Assembly (NCBI RefSeq): GCF_034661175.1
Contig: NZ_CP141058.1
Coordinates: forward strand, 372,001-436,000
Source of the DNA: Nocardioides renjunii
GTDB taxonomy: Bacteria; Actinomycetota; Actinomycetes; Propionibacteriales; Nocardioidaceae
Reading direction: 5' to 3'
Length of the DNA stretch: 64,000 nt
Part shown: positions 9,501 through 17,728 of the stretch, piece by piece
How the letters are laid out: every line of letters begins with the position of its first letter
How positions within the stretch are numbered: the first letter of the stretch is position 1
Notes under the pieces: model-generated
What the model saw: only the letters and a program-made list of their open reading frames with translations
What the model was told of the DNA's origin: nothing
The model's database searches: none
Translations under genes and position numbers: made by a program

Positions 9501-10200
9501 CCTCGACTCGGTCCTCGGCATCGAGGTCACCGCTCCCGGCGGCAAGGAGCTGCTCGTCACCATCCCGGGCACCGGCCTCACGCACGCCGAGGGGTCGCAG
9601 CTCACGCAGCACGGCCGGGTCTCCTCCGACTGGACGCGTTCGGCGGCCGGCACCACGCTGACGACGACCCTGCCCGTGAACACCACGGCCGTCGTGGAGC
9701 TCCCCGCCCCGACGGGCGAGCAGTACGTCGTCCGCGGGCCGGACGGAGCCGAGGCGCAGTTCCTCGGAGCAGCCGACGGCGTCGTCCGGTACGAGGTCGG
9801 GTCGGGCAGGTGGACCTTCGAGACCTCACCCGCGACACCGACCGGGACGCCGTCGCCGACCGAGACGCCCACCCCGACCACGACGCCCACCACAACGCCC
9901 ACCCCGACGCCCACCCCCACCCCCACGCCCGTCGTGGAGCCGTCGGTGCGGGTCGAGCCGGGGACGGTGCGGGCCGGGAAGAAGCTCAAGGTCGTCGGCC
10001 GCGACGTCGCGGTGCGCCGGGTGGGCATCACGCTCGGGGGACGCAGGCTCGCCTCCGCGAAGGTCGAGGACGGGCGCTTCGCCGTCCGCACGGCGGTGCC
10101 GAAGCGGCTGAAGGGCAGGCTCGTCCTCCGGGTCCTCGACCGGGACGGGGAGGTGCTGGCCAGGACCACCGTGCGGGTGCTGAGGGCGAAGAGCCGGTAG
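6520..10200 (+). CDS. Secreted alpha-L-rhamnosidase family (GH78) multidomain enzyme
   Basis: A 1226-residue extracellular glycosidase expected to remove alpha-L-rhamnose from plant glycans or glycosides by inversion. It has a signal peptide (RSRRLGVALAAS through AAD, residues 1-37) and an N-terminal fibronectin-like domain (PRFGWLP, AYTWRVRTWD). A laminin-G/DUF1080-like insert follows (about 170-320), then the carbohydrate-binding region (about 325-470). The (alpha/alpha)6 catalytic domain carries the GH78 signature DTPTREQGQFLHD at about 674. A Thr/Pro linker near 1107-1140 leads to a basic beta-type tail ending VLRAKSR. The ATG is preceded by GGAGG-like ACCTCGGAGG. The operators at 6360 and 6434 link it to the second GH78 gene. 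Rhamnose specificity is inferred from family only. Confidence 0.88.
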   Translation: MNDPTSRSRRLGVALAASTALALSASVWPVSTASAADGTRPTAPERLVVDDLAAPLDASTRPRFGWLPQDVDANEVQTAYRIQVKDAEDRIVWSSGRVMSAQQSYVPYGGPELEPGEAYTWRVRTWDRDERHSPWSAWTPFETAIGDDDWGQASWIRRPPGNPDALAISTVDGRGRVSGGNVSLAKPGTEWTDYVVTMDVTPVSRAAAVVFRAPDSATGYMWQLHANDNAIKTHRMVAGAFPTDARRTVPHVIDPGVTYELSIRVEGQTFQTSIDGQVVDTWTDPSATGSRAGTIGFRQASGEVADFDDIEVTSLDGATALFSEEFSGDLSQWVRGSTTQEADERTYARTEVDVPAGRIVRARSYLAASHTAELYLDGQRADRMSNYGYPGEGYYQVADVTDLVTAGERLSVGAHLHWLSGGQGRAAGVPGLLARVVVDYADGSSFVVTTDGSWKVRRGPFVLVGTRNGEGLYVEHQDGPAARAIGAWTEVGYDDSSWSDAVVVGQHPTAPFTHLEPQQTRLTETVVRPERILVAADGTPVADFGKVVPARPAVHFDQGVEGRVVQIRASYGLAEGGRVSTSGVDTQGTNMSFPYTQVAGEQDYRAFGHLGFRYLEIPGAEEEITVDDVSATVVTTAYPEGGTATFDSSDPTLDAVWDLMARSLEYSVQETFVDTPTREQGQFLHDTVNISYGLMASHHERAATRQAIREFMLSQQRYWNAGNDAGRYNAVYPNGDGKRDIPDFTEVVPDWIWRYYMETGDTAVLEDTYDELAATAGYVRRHIATAGATQGLVTRLSGGSGQYLHGIVDWPAHGRFGYDMAAAARTTVNALGVDVLRKVALVGEALGRPAAEVQSYRSDADALAARMNATLRRPDGTYVDGLLEDGSQSPHAGQHATSYAVALGIAPADDLPRLGAHLGAMGMKQGPMTAHWLVEALADSGRDEDLLRLLTNEEDYGWAGWLADGGTFTPESWELSGSANSASHGWGSRSIVHLLDSVLGIEVTAPGGKELLVTIPGTGLTHAEGSQLTQHGRVSSDWTRSAAGTTLTTTLPVNTTAVVELPAPTGEQYVVRGPDGAEAQFLGAADGVVRYEVGSGRWTFETSPATPTGTPSPTETPTPTTTPTTTPTPTPTPTPTPVVEPSVRVEPGTVRAGKKLKVVGRDVAVRRVGITLGGRRLASAKVEDGRFAVRTAVPKRLKGRLVLRVLDRDGEVLARTTVRVLRAKSR

Positions 10201-10220
10201 TCGCACGTCTGACGGGTCGC

Positions 10221-10252
10221 CGAGGGGCCGCGCCGACAGGTGCGGCCCCTCG
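10221..10252 (+). terminator. Hairpin terminator after the first GH78 gene
   Basis: A perfect 11-bp stem, CGAGGGGCCGC (10221-10231) with GCGGCCCCTCG (10242-10252) and a 10-nt loop, begins 20 bp after the stop codon. Confidence 0.75.
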
Positions 10253-10330
10253 TGGCGTCCTCGCAGGGTCCTTGGTGGCGTCCTCCGGGCTCGCCGGAAT
10301 GAACACCCGGCCGCGCCCGTTCACCCCACC

Positions 10331-11023
10331 ATGACGACCATCGGACTCATCGGCAGTGGACACATCGGCAGCACGGTCGCCCGGCTGGCGGTCGATGCCG
10401 GGCACGAGGTGGTGCTGAGCAACAGTCGCGGCCCCGAGACGCTCGTCGACCTCGTCGCCGACCTCGGTGACAGCGCGCGCGCCGCGACGGCCGCGGAGGC
10501 CGCCGAGGCGGGCGACGTCGTCGTGGTCACCGTGCCGCTGAAGGCCTACCGGCAGGTGCCCGTCGAGCCGCTGCGCGGCAAGGTCGTCATCGACACCAAC
10601 AACTACTACTCGCAGCGCGACGGCCACATCGCCGAGCTCGACGACGACTCGACCACGAGCTCCGAGCTCCTCCAGGCCCACCTGCCCGACTCGCACGTCG
10701 TGAAGGCCTTCAACAACATCGCAGCTGCGCACCTCGGCAGCCTCCAGCGCCCTTCGGGCGACCCGGAGCGCTCCGCCCTGGCGATCGCCGGCGACGACGC
10801 CGCGGCCAAGGAGGCGGTCGTCGCGTTCCTCGACTCCATCGGCTACGACGCCCACGACGCCGGGCCGCTCGCCGAGGGCTGGCGCTACCAGCCCGACACC
10901 CCGGCATACGGTCAGCCGTACGTCGCTCCGGGCGCGCAGGACTTCGCGACGGGCACCCGGCGGGCCACCGCCGACGACCTGCGCGCGGCTCTGGCCGCGG
11001 CGGTGCGACGCCGCGACACCTGA
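10331..11023 (+). CDS. NADPH-dependent F420 reductase-like NAD(P)-binding oxidoreductase
   Basis: The 230-residue protein opens with a Rossmann motif (IGLIGSGHIGSTVARLA, residues 4-20) followed by LSNSRGPETL, in which Ser/Arg after strand 2 point to NADP. The pattern matches the F420-dependent NADP oxidoreductase family (Npd/Fno-like). Family members transfer hydride between NADPH and F420 or act on other small substrates, and the C-terminal half here is not diagnostic. The gene stands alone with no clear ribosome site (possibly leaderless) and converges with the PAP2 gene. Confidence 0.82.
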   Translation: MTTIGLIGSGHIGSTVARLAVDAGHEVVLSNSRGPETLVDLVADLGDSARAATAAEAAEAGDVVVVTVPLKAYRQVPVEPLRGKVVIDTNNYYSQRDGHIAELDDDSTTSSELLQAHLPDSHVVKAFNNIAAAHLGSLQRPSGDPERSALAIAGDDAAAKEAVVAFLDSIGYDAHDAGPLAEGWRYQPDTPAYGQPYVAPGAQDFATGTRRATADDLRAALAAAVRRRDT

Positions 11024-11048
11024 CGCCTCGGGTCCGCGCCGGCCGGGC

Positions 11049-12113
11049 CTAGGAGCTGCTGACGCGCTCGGCGGGTCGCACCGGGTCCAGCCGGTGCCCC
11101 GTGGCCCAGGCCCCGATCCGGAACGCCGCGATCGCGATGGCCACGCCCGCGAGGTCGTCGGCGATGTAGTGCCAGCCGAAGTAGAGCGTGGCCACGACGG
11201 TCGCGGCGAAGTTGAGCCAGAAGACGGTGCGGATCGTGCGGTTCGCGATCGTGGCGCGGGCCATCAGGGCCCACAGCAGCGCGATCGCGGTGTGCAGGCT
11301 CGCGAACCCGGCCACGCCCTGGTAGTCGCCGTCGCCCCAGAGGAAGCCCTGCCGGGCGTGGACCAGCGAGTCCATGAGGTCCGATGTGCCGTTGGGCGTC
11401 AGGTCGGTCGTCAGCCAGGGGTACATGATCCCCGGCCCGAGCGTGGGCAGCAGGTAGTACGACGCCGCGCCGAGCGTCCAGGCGATGCCCTGCGCAGTGA
11501 CGAACCACCAGCCGTAGCGGATGTTGGTGGACCACACCAGCCAGACGGTGACGAGGATGGCCACGAGCGGGATGTAGGTGAGGTAGACCGCCGACAGCAG
11601 GTGCGCCACCACGCCGGTGCCGAGGACATCCTGGAGCACGGTGGCCGGGTCATGCCCGAGGAGCAGCAGCCGGTCGAGCACCCTCAGCTCGCGGTCGTAC
11701 TTCACGTCGCGCACCAGCGGCAGCACCGACTTGAGGTTCCGGTAGGACACGTAGATGACGTAGAACGCCGAGATCCCCACGACGACGAGCCGCAGCCGCG
11801 GACCCGTCCAGTGGGTGCGCAGCCGGTGGCGCACCGCGTCGACCGTGCGCACCGGGTCGAGGCGGCCCTGCCACAGCGCGCGGGGCAGGAGGTCGGCCAC
11901 GATAGCCGCCGCGCACAGCACCGGGAGCCGCACCCACGACGGCCCGAGGAAGCTGCCCTCGGGGTCGGCGATCGGCCGGTCGAGCAGCAGGCTCGCGGCG
12001 AACGCGAGGGCGCCGATGACGAACGCGTTCGCGACGAGGAAGGTCGAGGCGCGCCGGGGCATGGAGTCCGTGGTCGCGACGGCCGCGGCCTCGTGCTGGG
12101 TCGTCACTGCCAT
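11049..12113 (-). CDS. PAP2-superfamily integral membrane phosphatase (inositol-phosphorylceramide-synthase-like)
   Basis: The 354-residue protein has about six to seven membrane segments. The C-terminal PAP2-like motifs are GFASLHTAIALLWAL (catalytic His) and YFGWHYIADDLAG (second His plus Asp), typical of the aureobasidin-resistance/phosphatidate-phosphatase-like branch. It is likely a membrane lipid phosphatase or phospholipid-headgroup transferase; the substrate is unknown. The ATG at 12113 is chosen because GAGGAGCG precedes it. The frame upstream of it is Cys/Arg-rich and unlike a leader. Confidence 0.8.
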   Translation of the reverse strand: MAVTTQHEAAAVATTDSMPRRASTFLVANAFVIGALAFAASLLLDRPIADPEGSFLGPSWVRLPVLCAAAIVADLLPRALWQGRLDPVRTVDAVRHRLRTHWTGPRLRLVVVGISAFYVIYVSYRNLKSVLPLVRDVKYDRELRVLDRLLLLGHDPATVLQDVLGTGVVAHLLSAVYLTYIPLVAILVTVWLVWSTNIRYGWWFVTAQGIAWTLGAASYYLLPTLGPGIMYPWLTTDLTPNGTSDLMDSLVHARQGFLWGDGDYQGVAGFASLHTAIALLWALMARATIANRTIRTVFWLNFAATVVATLYFGWHYIADDLAGVAIAIAAFRIGAWATGHRLDPVRPAERVSSS

Positions 12114-12338
12114 GACGGTGCGCTCCTCTCGGACGAGCGGTGGGCATGGGACTGCTAGCGCGGTTCGAGGTGTGCCGGCCGGGTGCCGCGACCGGGCGCA
12201 GGCACTCGACGCACCCGCCGTCCAGCACGCGGTGCTCGCACGTGCGCCGGACATGCAGGGGGAAAGACAAGTGTGCCCGAGACGGCCAAGGGCAGGCGAA
12301 TGCGCGCTCCTCCGGCCGCGCCTGATCCGGTCGGAACG

Positions 12339-13223
12339 TCAGCGCGACCCGGGCACCTGCTCGGACGCCACCCACGACGCCAGCAGCCGGAGGCGCTCGG
12401 CGGAGGGGGAGCCGGGCTCGGCGGTGTAGACGAGCAGCACCAGGCCGGGCTCGGCGGTGACCGCCAGCTCCTCGTAGGCGAGCGTGACCTCGCCAACGAC
12501 GGGGTGGGCGAACCGCTTGGTGCCCGCACCGTGCGTGCGCACGTCGTGGTCGGCCCACAAGCGGCGGAACGTCTCGCTGCGGGTGGACAGCTCGCCGACG
12601 AGGTCCTGGAGCTCCCGGTCGTGCGGGTCGCGTCCCGCCTCGGTGCGCATGATCCCGACGCACATCGCGGCGAACACCTCCCAGTCCGGGTAGAAGTCGT
12701 GCGAGGCGGGATCGAGGAACTGGAAGCGCGCGAGGTTGGGTGTCCGTCCCCTGCCCTGCTCGCCCTCGCCGATGACAGGGGAGTAGAACGCGCGGCCCAG
12801 GGCGTTGGTCGCCAGCAGGTTCTGGCAGGGGTCGCGGACGAGGGCGACCCCGTCGGTGACGGCGTCGAGCGCCCACCGGAGGCTCATCCGGGACGCGGCG
12901 CGGGCCGGCGTACGCCGCCGCGCGCGGCTCGAGGCGGGGATGCCATCGGCGGCGCGGGCGAGGTCGAAGAGGTGGGCCCGCTCGGTCTCGTCGAGCTGCA
13001 GTGCGCGGACCAGCGCCTCGAGCACGCTCGCGGAGGCTCCGGCGATCTGGCCGCGCTCGAGCCGTGCGTAGTACTCCACGCTGAGGCCGGCGAGCGTGGC
13101 CACCTCGCTGCGCCGCAGGCCGGGCACCCGGCGCGAGCCCGTGGTCGCGAGCCCGACCTGGTCCGGGGTGATGCGGGCGCGGCGCGTGGTGAGGAACTCG
13201 CGCACCTCCTGCCGGTTGTCCAC
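12339..13223 (-). CDS. XRE/MmyB-type helix-turn-helix regulator
   Basis: The 294-residue protein has an N-terminal HTH (RRSEVATLAGLSVEYYARLERG, about residues 37-58) and a C-terminal MmyB-like ligand-binding domain (NLLATNALGRAFYSPV, LARFQFLDPASHDFYPDW). The signature phrase VPGLRRSEVA is typical of this actinobacterial family, which often regulates a neighbouring oxidoreductase. The start is the GTG at 13223 (VDNRQEVREFL); upstream codons are Pro/Arg junk. A related regulator lies at 50418. Target genes are not evident here; the lipoprotein/acetyltransferase pair is divergent. Confidence 0.88.
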   Translation of the reverse strand: MDNRQEVREFLTTRRARITPDQVGLATTGSRRVPGLRRSEVATLAGLSVEYYARLERGQIAGASASVLEALVRALQLDETERAHLFDLARAADGIPASSRARRRTPARAASRMSLRWALDAVTDGVALVRDPCQNLLATNALGRAFYSPVIGEGEQGRGRTPNLARFQFLDPASHDFYPDWEVFAAMCVGIMRTEAGRDPHDRELQDLVGELSTRSETFRRLWADHDVRTHGAGTKRFAHPVVGEVTLAYEELAVTAEPGLVLLVYTAEPGSPSAERLRLLASWVASEQVPGSR

Positions 13224-13334
13224 GCACCGAGCGTAGGCCGGCCGGGGCGGCGGCGGGCGCTCGAGAGGTGTCCTGTCAGTACGCCCCTCGGCAGGGACTC
13301 CCTCACTGACGTCCTGACGCGTTGACTCGCTGTC

Positions 13335-13868
13335 GTGACGACCCGCGACCCCGTACGCGCCCCCGGCGCGCGCCTGGTGGCGGTCGCCCTGGCGGCGACG
13401 CTCGGTGCGTGCGGCGGCGGAAGCACCGGGTCGAGCACCGCGCCGAGCGGGCCCACGGGCGCCGACGACCCCACGGCCAGCACCAGACCCACCCCCGACC
13501 TCACGGAGGACGACATGCAGGTCCGCATCACCATCGGCGACCGACGATTCACCGCGACCCTCGACGCCAGCGCCGCAGCCGCCGACCTCCTCGCGCAGCT
13601 GCCGGTGACCGTCGACATGACCGACCACGGCGGTGTCGAGAAGACCGGACCGTTGCCGGCTCCGCTGTCCCTCGACGGCCAGCCGGACGGCGCCGACCCC
13701 GACGTCGGTGACCTCGGCTACTACGCGCCGGGCCACGACCTCGTCCTCTACTACGGCGACCAGTCCGCCTTCCCCGGCATCGTGGTCCTGGGCCGCCTCG
13801 ACGGAGACGCCGCCGCGAGGATCGCCGAGATCGACGGACCGGTCATCGCGACCGTCGAGGCGGGGTGA
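13335..13868 (+). CDS. Lipoprotein with cyclophilin-like fold domain
   Basis: The 177-residue protein has a short signal ending in a lipobox (ATLGAC, Cys about 27) and a Ser/Thr-rich spacer. The following domain (MQVRITIGDRRFTATLDASAAAADLLAQLP, shortened; DLGYYAPGHDLVLYYGD) matches the cyclophilin-like fold family. That family lacks proven isomerase activity and is often found beside flavodoxins or reductases. The GTG start at 13335 is supported by the signal sequence. The last codon overlaps the next gene by 4 bp, so the two are co-translated. Confidence 0.78.
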   Translation: MTTRDPVRAPGARLVAVALAATLGACGGGSTGSSTAPSGPTGADDPTASTRPTPDLTEDDMQVRITIGDRRFTATLDASAAAADLLAQLPVTVDMTDHGGVEKTGPLPAPLSLDGQPDGADPDVGDLGYYAPGHDLVLYYGDQSAFPGIVVLGRLDGDAAARIAEIDGPVIATVEAG

Positions 13869-14461
13869 GCGCCGTGCAGCTGCAGGACTTCCTCGACCAC
13901 GTCGCGACCGGTGCGGTCATCGCGGGCGGCTCGGAGCACCACGTGTTCATGCACCACGCCGCCCAGGACGCCTTCCGGATCACCGCCGAGCTGAACGCGG
14001 GCTACCGCACGCCCGAGGAGGTGCGCGCGCTCCTCGGCCGGCTCACGGGCCGGCCGGTCCACGAGTCGGTCACCGTCTTCCCCCCGTTCCACAGTGAGTT
14101 CGGCAAGAACCTGTCCCTGGGCGAGGACGTCTTCATCAACCTTGGGTGCCGCTTCCAGGACACCGGCGGCATCACGATCGGGGACGGCACCCTCATCGGT
14201 CACGGCAGCACCGTCACCACGCTGAACCACGCGGTCGACCCGCACCGGCGCGCCGACATGGTCCCCGCTCCGGTCGTCATCGGGCGCAAGGTGTGGCTCG
14301 GCGCCGGGGTGACCGTGGTGCCCGGGGTGACGATCGGCGACGGCGCCATCGTGGGAGCCGGTGCCGTGGTCACCAGGGACGTGCCGCCGGACGTCGTCGT
14401 CGCCGGCGTCCCGGCGCGTCTGGTCAGGGCGACCGGTCACGACGTGAGCGCTCCGGGCTAG
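13865..14461 (+). CDS. Sugar O-acetyltransferase (maltose/galactoside acetyltransferase type)
   Basis: Transfers acetyl from acetyl-CoA to a sugar hydroxyl. The 198-residue protein has the N-terminal Mac domain (YRTPEEVRALLGRLTG), then left-handed beta-helix hexapeptide repeats (ITIGDGTLIGHGSTV, VWLGAGVTVVPGVTIGDGAIVGAG). The catalytic His is in LNHAVDPHRR. The usual closing VVAGVPARLVR is present. The GTG start overlaps the lipoprotein stop (GTGA). Substrate unknown; family members often detoxify non-metabolisable sugars. Confidence 0.9.
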   Translation: MSAVQLQDFLDHVATGAVIAGGSEHHVFMHHAAQDAFRITAELNAGYRTPEEVRALLGRLTGRPVHESVTVFPPFHSEFGKNLSLGEDVFINLGCRFQDTGGITIGDGTLIGHGSTVTTLNHAVDPHRRADMVPAPVVIGRKVWLGAGVTVVPGVTIGDGAIVGAGAVVTRDVPPDVVVAGVPARLVRATGHDVSAPG

Positions 14462-14476
14462 ACCTGGCCGGTGCGT

Positions 14477-14773
14477 TCAGATCACACCGCGGCGCACGGC
14501 CTCCACGATCACCTCGATCGTGGTGTGCACACCGAGCGAGTCCCGCAGCACCCCCAGGCGGCGGTCGACCGTGGAGGGGGAGCACCCGAGTCGCGCGGCG
14601 ACCTCGGTGCGCGGCGTGCTGCGCGCCAGCAGCTCGACGATGGCGACGTCACGGCTGTTCCACCGCGGAGGAACGCCCGCGGCGTTCGGCTCGTCCGTCG
14701 GGGCCCCAGCGCCGTCCGCGCAGGCGTCCGGACGTGGTGAAACGATCAAGTGGACGTCGTCCCGGATCCGCAT
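14477..14773 (-). CDS. Small LuxR-type helix-turn-helix protein
   Basis: A 98-residue protein that is mostly a LuxR/NarL-type DNA-binding domain (WNSRDVAIVELLARSTPRTE, GCSPSTVDRRLGVLRDSLGV) with only a short N-terminal stretch. The ATG at 14773 is preferred, with cagga upstream; a GTG at 14791 is possible. A longer open frame to 15022 would cross the promoter of the GH78 gene and is unlikely. It is divergent from the second GH78 gene and shares its control region, so a role there is possible but unproven. Confidence 0.6.
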   Translation of the reverse strand: MRIRDDVHLIVSPRPDACADGAGAPTDEPNAAGVPPRWNSRDVAIVELLARSTPRTEVAARLGCSPSTVDRRLGVLRDSLGVHTTIEVIVEAVRRGVI

Positions 14774-14828
14774 GTCCTGAGTGGACGGCACCGGGGCCGG
14801 CAGTGTCAACAGGGAATGGACTGGCGGG

Positions 14829-14851
14829 GTGAAGTGACCGGTTCTCTTCAC
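14829..14851. promoter_or_regulatory. Inverted repeat in the GH78/LuxR divergent control region
   Basis: GTGAAG (14829-14834) and CTTCAC (14846-14851) form an inverted repeat directly abutting the LacI-type box at 14852. It is a possible second regulator site. Confidence 0.35.
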
Positions 14852-14881
14852 TTGCAACGTTTCAACGATGGTGCCTACTGT
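14852..14881 (+). promoter_or_regulatory. Promoter with LacI-type operator for the second GH78 gene
   Basis: TTGCAACGTTTCAA (14852-14865) is palindromic except for one pair and shares ACGTTTCAACG with 6434. Its TTGCAA can act as the -35, with TACTGT at 14876-14881 as the -10 (18-bp spacing). Confidence 0.6.
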
Positions 14882-14969
14882 GATGGCCATCACGCGGTCC
14901 GGCTGCGGGCCCACCACCGTCCCGCGAAGGGTCCGGTTGGGTGTATCGGTCAAACACTGGAGATGACAC

Positions 14970-17720
14970 ATGTCGAAGTACTCACTGCGACGACGCGGTC
15001 TGCGCGTCGCTTCCCTGGCCACGTCGGCGCTGCTGGTGGCGGGGGGACTGTCGCTCGCGACCGGGAGCAGCGTCGGTGCCGGTGCCTCCGCGGCGGCCGA
15101 CGGCGCCGCGGACTCGTGGGCGAGGTACGTCCTCGGCCCCGACTCGCCCCAGGTCTACCCGACCGCCTTCGCCGACCCGCGCGGCGACGTGACGCGACCC
15201 GAGGCGCTGGTCGAGCGCAACGGGTCCATGACCCTGACGACCCGCCCGGGCGAGACCCCTGCGTCCGTGGTGCTGGACTTCGGCAAGGAGATGAGCGGCG
15301 TCCCGTTCATGGACGTCGTCAGGACCACGCCGGCGACGCCAGGCGGTGCCGCCCCGACCCTCCAGGTCGTGACCGGGGAGGCCCGGTCCTTCCTCCGGCG
15401 CGCCGCCGCCACGGCCGTCTCCGCGAACACCCCGGCGGGTGCCACGGTGATCCCCGTGGCCTCCACCGCAGGGCTCGAGGTGGACAGCGAGGTCGTCATC
15501 GGCACGGGCGAGGCCGCGCAGCGCCGCACGATCGTGGCGTTCCTGCCCAACGCCGTCCCGGGTCAGGGCGCCGGCACCATCACGCTCGACCAGCCGCTGA
15601 CCGCTCCGGTCACCGGCCCGGTCCCCGCCTCGGGCGGCAACCCGTCGGTGCCCGGCACCCCCGTCACCAGTTCCGCGCTCGGCCCGGCCTCCGACGAGAA
15701 CCCCGGCCAGTCCCTCGTGGGTGGCAACGACTACCTCACCCCCACCGGCCCGGGCCGCGTCGAGGCCGGCGCGCACCCCGGCTTCCGCTTCGTCATGCTC
15801 ACCCTGCAGACGCCCGGCACGCTGGTGCTGCGCGACCTCGGAGTGGACTTCCAGGCCTACCGGGCGACGGCGAAGGACTACAGGGGCTGGTTCGAGTCGA
15901 GCGACGACGAGCTCAACCGGCTCTGGTACGCCGGCGCGTACACGCTGCAGACCAACCTCAAGCTGCCCGGCCTGCGCGGCCTGCCCGACGGCCGCATCTA
16001 CGACGGCGCCAAGCGCGACGGCAGCATCTGGACGGGCGACCTCATCATCCAGGGCCCCACGGCGATCAGCACGCTCGGCGACGTGGGTGAGCAGTACGTC
16101 AAGTGGTCCCTCGACGAGCTCATCCGCGAGCAGCGTGCGGACGGCCACCTCCCCGGCTCGCCCGACTTCAACAAGGGCCGGCTCAACACCAACCCCGCCA
16201 GCGGTCCCAACGCCCCGTACGAGGTCGGGCAGGGTGCGCCGATCTACTACTCGGTCAACTACTCCGGCTACGGCGCGCGGTCGATCATCGACTACTACCG
16301 CTACTCCGGAGACGAGGCCTACGCACGCCAGACCCTCGAGGACGTCCGGGAGGCGGTGGCCTACAACCAGCGGTTCCTCGACACCGAGAAGAACCTCATC
16401 GCGCCGCGCAACCCGGCCAACCCCGAGGACCCGAACTACACCCGCGGCGACCGCGACTACTTCCAGTCCTACATGCCCGGCTACGTCACGAAGTTCAGCA
16501 TCGACTACTACATCCTCCTCCGCGAGATGGCGTGGTACGAGCGGGAGATCGGCTCGGCAGCCAGGGCCGCCGACTACGACGCCACGGCCGACCGGATCAA
16601 GGCTGCCGTGACCAGCACGCTGTGGAACCAGCGGCTCGGAGTCTTCGGGCAGAGCGACCTCAAGCCGGACCTCGTCGCGGGTGACGTGAACGGCCTGGCG
16701 CTGCAGTACGGCTTCGTGCCCAAGGGCCAGCAGGGCCGCGTGCTCGAGGCGCTCAAGGTCAACTGGAACCCGCACGGCGCCATCATGGGCGAGGGCCTCG
16801 TCGACCCCACCGGGCACACGATCGAGCCCTTCGGCATCGGCATGGAGACCGGCGGCCGACTGGCGGTCGACGACACCGCGGGCGCGTTCGACCTGATGCG
16901 TCGCACGTGGGGCACCATGATCGACCCGGCCAACCCGCTCTACACCGGCACGTTCTGGGAGTTCAAGAACACCGAGGGCGGCGTCAACCGGACGACCGCC
17001 AGCCTGGCGCACGGCTGGGCCGCCTCCCCGACGGTGCAGCTGACCGAGTCGGTGCTGGGTGTCCGGCCGGTCGGCCCCGGCTACTCGACCTGGACGGTCA
17101 AGCCGCACCCCGGGGACCTGGCCTTCAGCCGGGGCGTGGTCCCGACCGAGACCGGCTCCATCGCCGCCTCGTGGAAGCAGGACAAGCAGGCCGGCACGTT
17201 CAGCATGCAGCTCGACACGCCCGCGGGCACGTCCGGGACGGTGGCCGTGCCGGTCGAGGCCGACTCCGTCGTCCGCGTGGACGGCCAGCCCGTCTGGGTC
17301 GCCGGCACGTCCGTGGCGCGCAACGCCACGCTCGCGGACGGCTACGTCACGTTCAACGCCGGGAGCGGTGCGCTCGCCGTCACCGTGGCGCCGCAGGGTG
17401 CCGGTCCCGTGACGCCCCCGGTCGGCAAGGCGGACTCCGAGGTGAAGGTCAAGGTCAAGCCCGGCAGGCCGAGCACGACCGAGCGGGCCAAGGTGAGGAT
17501 CAGGGTCCGCTCCACCGGTGACCCCCGCGGCAAGGTCACGGTCCGCGTGGACGGCCGGCTGGTCAAGAAGGTCCGGCTCGACGGCTCCGGCAGGGCGTCC
17601 ACGCGCCTGCCGCGGCTGAAGGCCGGCACGCACAGGGTCGCCGTCGCCTACCCGGGTGACGAGGCGATCGAGCCGAGCCGAGGCAGGGCGACCGTCAAGG
17701 TCGTGCGCCGCAAGCGGTGA
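14970..17720 (+). CDS. Secreted GH78-type (alpha-L-rhamnosidase family) enzyme with C-terminal Ig-like domain
   Basis: A 916-residue exported glycosidase. The Arg-rich N-terminus (LRRRGLRVASLATSALL) resembles a Tat or Sec signal, ending near AAA (residues 38-42). A beta-sandwich region follows, containing a Thr/Val-rich insert about residues 150-250 (AGATVIPVASTAGLEVDSE). The (alpha/alpha)6 domain includes DGAKRDGSIWTGDL at about 345, matching the GH78 acid-base region (DGxKRDRxxWxGDL in relatives). The C-terminal about 100 residues are a basic Ig-like repeat (RAKVRIRVRSTGDPRGKV) ending VRRKR. The ATG has GGAG 8-9 bp upstream. It shares an operator with the gene at 6520, so the two enzymes probably act together. 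Confidence 0.87.
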   Translation: MSKYSLRRRGLRVASLATSALLVAGGLSLATGSSVGAGASAAADGAADSWARYVLGPDSPQVYPTAFADPRGDVTRPEALVERNGSMTLTTRPGETPASVVLDFGKEMSGVPFMDVVRTTPATPGGAAPTLQVVTGEARSFLRRAAATAVSANTPAGATVIPVASTAGLEVDSEVVIGTGEAAQRRTIVAFLPNAVPGQGAGTITLDQPLTAPVTGPVPASGGNPSVPGTPVTSSALGPASDENPGQSLVGGNDYLTPTGPGRVEAGAHPGFRFVMLTLQTPGTLVLRDLGVDFQAYRATAKDYRGWFESSDDELNRLWYAGAYTLQTNLKLPGLRGLPDGRIYDGAKRDGSIWTGDLIIQGPTAISTLGDVGEQYVKWSLDELIREQRADGHLPGSPDFNKGRLNTNPASGPNAPYEVGQGAPIYYSVNYSGYGARSIIDYYRYSGDEAYARQTLEDVREAVAYNQRFLDTEKNLIAPRNPANPEDPNYTRGDRDYFQSYMPGYVTKFSIDYYILLREMAWYEREIGSAARAADYDATADRIKAAVTSTLWNQRLGVFGQSDLKPDLVAGDVNGLALQYGFVPKGQQGRVLEALKVNWNPHGAIMGEGLVDPTGHTIEPFGIGMETGGRLAVDDTAGAFDLMRRTWGTMIDPANPLYTGTFWEFKNTEGGVNRTTASLAHGWAASPTVQLTESVLGVRPVGPGYSTWTVKPHPGDLAFSRGVVPTETGSIAASWKQDKQAGTFSMQLDTPAGTSGTVAVPVEADSVVRVDGQPVWVAGTSVARNATLADGYVTFNAGSGALAVTVAPQGAGPVTPPVGKADSEVKVKVKPGRPSTTERAKVRIRVRSTGDPRGKVTVRVDGRLVKKVRLDGSGRASTRLPRLKAGTHRVAVAYPGDEAIEPSRGRATVKVVRRKR

Positions 17721-17728
17721 GGTCCGTC

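Noticed and set aside
12114..12338. Small Cys-rich peptide gene upstream of the PAP2 gene
   Set aside because: The only open stretch is an extension of the PAP2 frame without ribosome site or recognisable pattern.
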